Source: Gymnopilus junonius
Lineage: Eukaryota; Basidiomycota; Agaricomycetes; Agaricales; Galerinaceae
Assembly (NCBI GenBank): GCA_015501075.1
Contig: JADNYJ010000157.1
Span: 1 to 64,000, forward strand
DNA length: 64,000 nucleotides
Direction of reading: 5' to 3'
Position numbers and translations under genes: made by a program. Below are positions 59,506 through 64,000 of the stretch, piece after piece (position 1 is the first letter of the stretch; the number at the start of each line of letters is the position of its first letter). The notes under the pieces are model-generated. The model searched no databases. It was not told the origin of the DNA and was given only the letters and a program-made list of their open reading frames with translations.

Positions 59506-60224
59506 CGTCCAGTGCTATATGTCTTTCCAATAACAGTACGCTGACGCTCTGATAATTTTTTTGCGACTGTACAGAGCAAATAGTCTATAATATGTCTTGG
59601 TTTCCGAGGTCTGGACAAGTTTCCAAAGGATCGGTTGTCAAACACACCTCCTTACATCGAGAACTTAGGTGCCAATGGACGTGAGGCAAGACATACGCTG
59701 TCTTCGTGAGCCACGACTGCGATATGCTCTCTCGGTTATCCGAGCTTATGCCACTTTATGCCAACCATCGCGAAAGGCAAGAGAGGAGTGGAAAACCTGG
59801 AAGGGTGATTAATAATGGTCTGAGTGGCAAGACTGACAAAATAGAGAAGTCTAATTAAAGAAGGAATATTCGCATTGGGTTTTGGTGGGCTTGTGATGCA
59901 ACAGGATGGAATCTATATACGAAAGCGTTCTACTTTATGTAACCGGAAACGTGCAAACTAAAATGCTATTTTGCTGATTATCTACGCCCACTGTCAGAAG
60001 ATCAGAAGGTACATCCAAATGGCTGTGAATGTGGGTGCGCGGGCCTTGACTGGAATCTTTTCTTGCTGATTATCGACGCCCACTGCAGGAAAATCAGAGG
60101 CACGTTTTGCTGATTATCTACCCCACTGTAAAAAAATCAGGAAACGCATAAAAGAAGCCTGGATGTTGGCGGACACTAGACCCCATAAGAGAGTTCTCTA
60201 ACATCGCACAGGTCCCACTGAGCC
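59506..60224. other. Intergenic, holds the 60 kb repeat cluster
   Basis: About 720 bp. Its last part contains three diverged copies of a 40 bp repeat (entered separately) and an ATAAAAG TATA-like motif at 60148-60154, some 75 bp before the next ATG. Confidence 0.5.
59971..60145 (+). repeat. Three-copy direct repeat of about 40 bp
   Basis: Copies start at 59971, 60063 and 60107. They share TTGCTGATTATC, then AC(G)CCCACTG and a final A-rich ATCAG block. Each copy carries an inner inverted pair CTGAT..ATCAG spanning about 30 bases, so each could form a stem-loop. The spacing is 92 and 44 bp. Copies have base differences, so they are not an assembly duplicate. Confidence 0.7.
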
Positions 60225-60781
60225 ATGTCCACTCGCAATGTCTATCTCATCTCTATTCCTCTCAGAAATGCTCGACCTCACTGGACCCTTTGGATCCCCT
60301 TAGATTCAGACGTAGGGTTTTCCTCTCCCTTTCCTCTACGGCTGAATTTTACATTCCTCTAGAGCCCACCACCATTGGAAAAAAAATACAGGCGGTTGGC
60401 GCGCCCCAGTTTGGCTTTAAAATCGAGGTTGAGCACGTTTTTGACTGGCGTAAAACCCTCTCTGCCAACACGATCAGACTCTTTCTTCTTGGTACCACCG
60501 ACTCTTCCAACATTGTCGACATCACCGAACCCAGTGGAACCACGGACCTGAACAAGAACGACAAGTTTGAGAAAGTGGCGGCTAGACTCGATGTACCTCG
60601 CGCAGCTAGCAGTAATGTTATGCCAACGGGTACTGTGTCTGAAATTGCTGCTGCACTGCAGCACGATATTCCTGGTATGCGTCGGTGCCAGGAATGGACC
60701 ATGGATTACATTGCAGCTCTTGTTAAGGACGGTCTATTGCCCGACGAGGCCATGAATGTCATCGCTGAGCGAGGAAACTGA
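60225..60781 (+). CDS. Orphan agaricomycete small protein
   Basis: Exons 60225-60311 and 60365-60781 flank a 53 bp intron and give 167 residues. The protein opens with STRNVYLISIPLRN and HWTLWIP, and carries GKKIQAVGAPQFGF followed by a C-terminal CQEWTMDYIAALVKDGLL segment. I recognise these as features of a small uncharacterised family widespread in Agaricomycetes. No signal peptide or catalytic motif is visible. Exon 1 and exon 2 are in different frames on the genome, and the acceptor CTCTAGAG restores phase. Function is unknown. The repeat cluster directly upstream may belong to its promoter. Confidence 0.78.
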
Positions 60782-63700
60782 ACCCCTTTCCTCCTACTGA
60801 TTAAGTAAGCCATTTTTTCTTGTTGTCGTTCTTGATACTGATCCCCTCAAGATCCCCTACTTAATTTGAGCTTCTCGTGCTAGAAGTTATGGTCGACAAT
60901 CAACATTTGACTCTTGTGTTTTCCATCTTGACTTGCTTTGTATGATAACCAGCTTTACAAGAAATATGCAATGGATATGTCACTTAAAGTTTTAATTTTA
61001 AATAGTGATGTGCCGGCTCCGGCCTGAAGTCAGAAGCCAAGCCAGGCCTCGCCAACTTGATATTTTATTCAATTGTATTTAGAAATGATCTTGAAGGATT
61101 GTCCCGACGGACGATCCCAATGACCTAATTTGGACGATAGTATTTCGTGGACCATGATTGATTCAATAGTATTCCTGACAGCGCCGTGAGAGGGGAAGGG
61201 CGAAAACGATAGATATGCGGTGAATAGACCAGCGCAAGACTAGAATTGTATCTACGGAAAGCGGGATAAAGGATAAGGTAGGCGATCATTTCCAGACATT
61301 ACCCCCCCCTCTTTCCCCTTTAGCACGAGTTTTGTACTTGTTCAAAACTCTTTGGCATGAACGAGGTCTTCTTCTGCTAACCATTCGTTCTTTTCCATTG
61401 GAAAATCCTTCCACTTCACCAGAAACTGTTTCTAAAATTTCTTCCACTTCCTGTGCGGGTTCTCCACCTACAAGATCAGGCGGCGGTGTTCCATGTTTGG
61501 ACAATCTCCTCGGTAATAAGGAACGAGTTCAGACACATGGGTGAACCTTGCACGTCGACGGTAGTTTGAGTCGTTAACCCCTTTGACCATTTTCTTTTCC
61601 ACTTTGAATGATCCAAAGCGGCGGTCTTCCTTGCTGCTCGTTCTAATGCCGCCTCAGCTTCTTTTCTCAACTCTTCCTTCCTCTTTACAAAGGGGGAAGG
61701 CAGCATGAGACAACTCAAACCCCCCAAAAAAAAGAAGGCAAAGCAGAAAAAATTCCATAGACAAGAGGGAATGAGCGAGCGGCCTCAGCCGATTTTTGGA
61801 CAGGAGGTAGGGGTTGACTTTGATGAGATGTCGATGACGAGTGTTCCAATGCCAGAAGAGATGAAGCCTAGGAAAGGTGGGAGAGGAGGTGGGGTTTTAG
61901 GCTCGTTAGGGGCTGAGGTGAAGGTGGTGGTGGTGGTTGAGCTGGAAGCAGGAGCTGTCGACATTGAAGTTGCAGTCAAAGTCGAAGTCGGCTGCAACTG
62001 CTTCCGAACCGCAGGCCCGCAGAAGCAAACCCATCGAGCAATTTTCCAATCCACACAAAGGGCGTGGAATAAATTCCTCCTCGACAACTTCTTCGCGCGC
62101 CGTGAGCCCATAAATCCTGGATGGTCTCAACGACGATTTTGAGCCTCAGGTTTTTTTTTTGTGCATGAGAATAAGATGAGGAAAGGAGTTGGATGGGCGA
62201 TCTGTGTTGGGCTGAGGTTGGGTTTGGGAGTGAGACTGGGATTGTGGTACTGGAGGGGAAGGATGATGGGAAGAATCCGTTTTCTGTTATAGGGTTCTGA
62301 AGAAGAGGGAAAGGAAGAGAGAATTAGCTCAATATACGTGTGATGGGTTTAAGTGGCTGGATGAAAGACTTACCGGAGAAACATCAGGTTTGAATGTCAA
62401 AACGGCAATGGTCGAAAAGTTTCTTCCGGACCAAACGCGACATCGAAGTTCTGGGTACCACCGGTGAGCAAAAGAATAAGGGGTACTCACCGTAACTATA
62501 TCTCTTGGACAGTCGAAAGAAAACGTTCGGTCAAAAGCAAACCAGGACTTCAGTTGGCGGCCGCGATGAGTCAATCGTCAAATGCACCCATAGTACAGAA
62601 AACCGACAGAGTTGGCTGGAAGGGGGGCAGTGTAAAGTGATGTTCAGAGATTCGGTACACTTATACAGCGTCTTGGGTCTATAGGTTATATCGACGACTA
62701 TATGAATTTGTCTTCAAGTCGGTGCAGCAGCATATTGCATTTCTGCTTCTCCGACTCTAGCTTCCGAGTCTTTAAGTTAAATACTCTGTGGACACACCAG
62801 TTAGCGCGAAACAATTCATAAAAGGGACGTAGGCGAAAAGACGAAATAAGGTACTTACAAACTCATTCGGCGCGTTCTCCACTGGCGCAGGCAACGGGAG
62901 GTCGTTTCGCTCGAAATGAACCAGTGGAAAAGTATGGGTTTTTACTGAGTACTTTATTTCTTTTTCTTGTTCTTCAAGCGACTTGAGGTACATAGTCGTA
63001 ATAGGTTGGGTCCCAAGAGTAAGGAGCGCACATCACGAGACTGGAGTCGGCTGTCACCGTCGATTCCAATTTCCTCCTTTTCTCTGACTCTCCGCTGCCT
63101 CCGAAGCCGCAAGCTTTTCACCTCTCTTATCCCCTTTATCTTCAGTCTGGCGGTTTGTACGAGTGCGCTCCACATATTTAAATGACTGCTCATGCCCTCT
63201 GAACAATTTGGGTTGTGGCGTCGCAATGCATGTTGCGACCTGCCACAGGCCCGCTTTCCGTGCGAAACGCCGAGTTTGAAATATTCTTGTCACCAGTCGT
63301 TTCGAAGCGGAATCATACGGCCTTCATATCCACAACTGGCTCTGCTCTTCCGCAGCTACCGAACCTGATGATTTCTTTTCCTGCCAGTTGCTGTTGAATA
63401 TAAGGGATATTTGAGGAGGTCTGATGGAGGACGTATGGCTATGGCGGATTGTTGAACCATGCATTGGCCAGTCCGCAAAGCTCGCGTCAAGATTCAATGG
63501 GTGGACACTGCTTTTTACATAGGTCAGTGGCAGTAGCAGATCATATTTATTGTGCGTTTTTTTTATTCCATGTTTGGCTTCTCATACCCAATCTCTCGCC
63601 AGAAGGAACATTATTGACGAATACTTACACTGATTTGTCCTGTATATATGGGAATTTATATCCGGTTCCATCTACCTTATCTGAACCGTCAACTGAAGAT

Positions 63701-63871
63701 AGATGCCTCTTTATGTCTGGGACCACGTGCTGACATTCTTGCAGCCTGTCTACTGAAATGCTGTGCGCAAAAGGCTGTTCGAGGATCCACCGTTACTGAG
63801 TCCAACGCCCTTGCGCTCTCACCTTCATCGCTTACCCACCCACCCGCAAAGTCTCCAATATTTTCCTTACA
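60782..63871. other. Low-complexity region with unsupported minus-strand frames
   Basis: About 3.1 kb. Minus-strand frames at 61504-61286, 61727-61476, 62111-61785, 62574-62329, 62993-62772 and 63293-62954 are charged or Ser/Thr/Pro-rich. A GGT/CCA-type triplet repeat lies near 61921-61935, and C7 and T9 runs lie near 61303 and 62152. One stretch (about 62880-62990) reads KYSVKTHTFPLVHFERNDL and looks like a real exon. I could not build a consistent gene or name a family, though a rapidly evolving hypothetical gene on the minus strand is possible. Confidence 0.3.
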
Positions 63872-64000
63872 ATGTCTGTTTTCAAGAAAGCACGAAACTT
63901 TGTTAAAGGTACCACTGACAGTCGGGATGAAGTCGGTTCATTTACCTACCATCGTTATGCACTCATTCTCAATGCTTGTTCTCTCAGGTCGTCGATCAGA
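63872..64000 (+). CDS. Start of a gene running off the right edge
   Basis: ATG at 63872 begins MSVFKKARNFVKG, followed by GTACCA at 63912, which may be a donor, and an acceptor CTCTCAG at 63983-63989. A short first exon with a basic N-terminus and clean splice signals suggests a true gene start. It is too short to assign. Confidence 0.45.
   Translation, partial: MSVFKKARNFVKGTTDSRDEVGSFTYHRYALILNACSLRSSIR

Noticed and set aside
60365..60781. Orphan gene considered a pseudogene because its two parts are in different frames
   Set aside because: A 53 bp GT..AG intron (60312-60364) restores phase and gives a complete family-length protein.
1..64000. CRISPR arrays, tRNA or rRNA genes, integrases of bacterial type
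   Set aside because: None was seen on either strand. The only regular repeats are LTR ends, the MITE-like hairpin and the 60 kb three-copy repeat.

Overview
This 64 kb window is nuclear DNA of a mushroom-forming basidiomycete (Agaricomycete). The evidence is gene structure (many introns of about 47-112 bp with GT..AG ends) and families typical of that group: a FunK1-type kinase, NACHT NTPases of the fungal NLR type, a DUF6593 protein, a multi-exon GPI-type GH16 glucanase and an orphan family common in Agaricomycetes. No rRNA, tRNA, CRISPR or bacterial-type operon was seen. LAYOUT. 1-7.4 kb: two Ty3/gypsy elements. A minus-strand element (453 bp LTR at 2835-3287) is inserted into an older plus-strand element (pol relic 3288-6443, 3' LTR 7109-7367). 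8-14 kb: a FunK1 kinase and a GH16 glucanase. 14.7-18.9 kb: three consecutive NACHT modules, the first one frameshifted. 19.2-21.4 kb: a frame-disrupted UapA-type purine permease. 22.9-27 kb: a class I histone deacetylase and a CDK8/Ssn3 kinase, both intact. 27-29.5 kb: gene debris, including a FunK1 relic. 29.8-34.1 kb: an alpha/beta hydrolase and aspartate-semialdehyde dehydrogenase. 35.5-40.4 kb: a Dicer-like RNase III. 40.4-43.1 kb: gene-poor, with a 135 bp MITE-like hairpin. 43.2-49.5 kb: EMC6, a DUF6593 protein and a TTC27/Emw1-type TPR protein. 51.4-54.1 kb: an uncharacterised nuclear-looking protein and mitochondrial ribosomal protein uL13m. 57.1-60.8 kb: exosome subunit RRP43, an APH-fold kinase sharing a 179 bp divergent promoter with it, and an orphan small-protein gene preceded by a three-copy repeat. 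61-63.9 kb: low-complexity DNA. The start of a further gene lies at 63872. THEMES. Chromatin, transcription and RNA functions (HDAC, CDK8, Dicer, RRP43) sit beside accessory families (NACHT, FunK1, retroelements). The pathways are unrelated and I see no functional cluster. Two kinds of sequence damage were separated. The retroelements carry stops at conserved Arg codons (CGA to TGA), the mark of CpG deamination. Several host genes carry single-base length changes, mostly in short homopolymer runs. Some of these are in genes normally under strong selection (ASADH, EMC6, Dicer), so assembly error must be excluded before any is called a pseudogene. I found no convincing novel multi-gene system. 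The best leads are the triple-NACHT locus, the MITE-like hairpin and the 60 kb repeat cluster.
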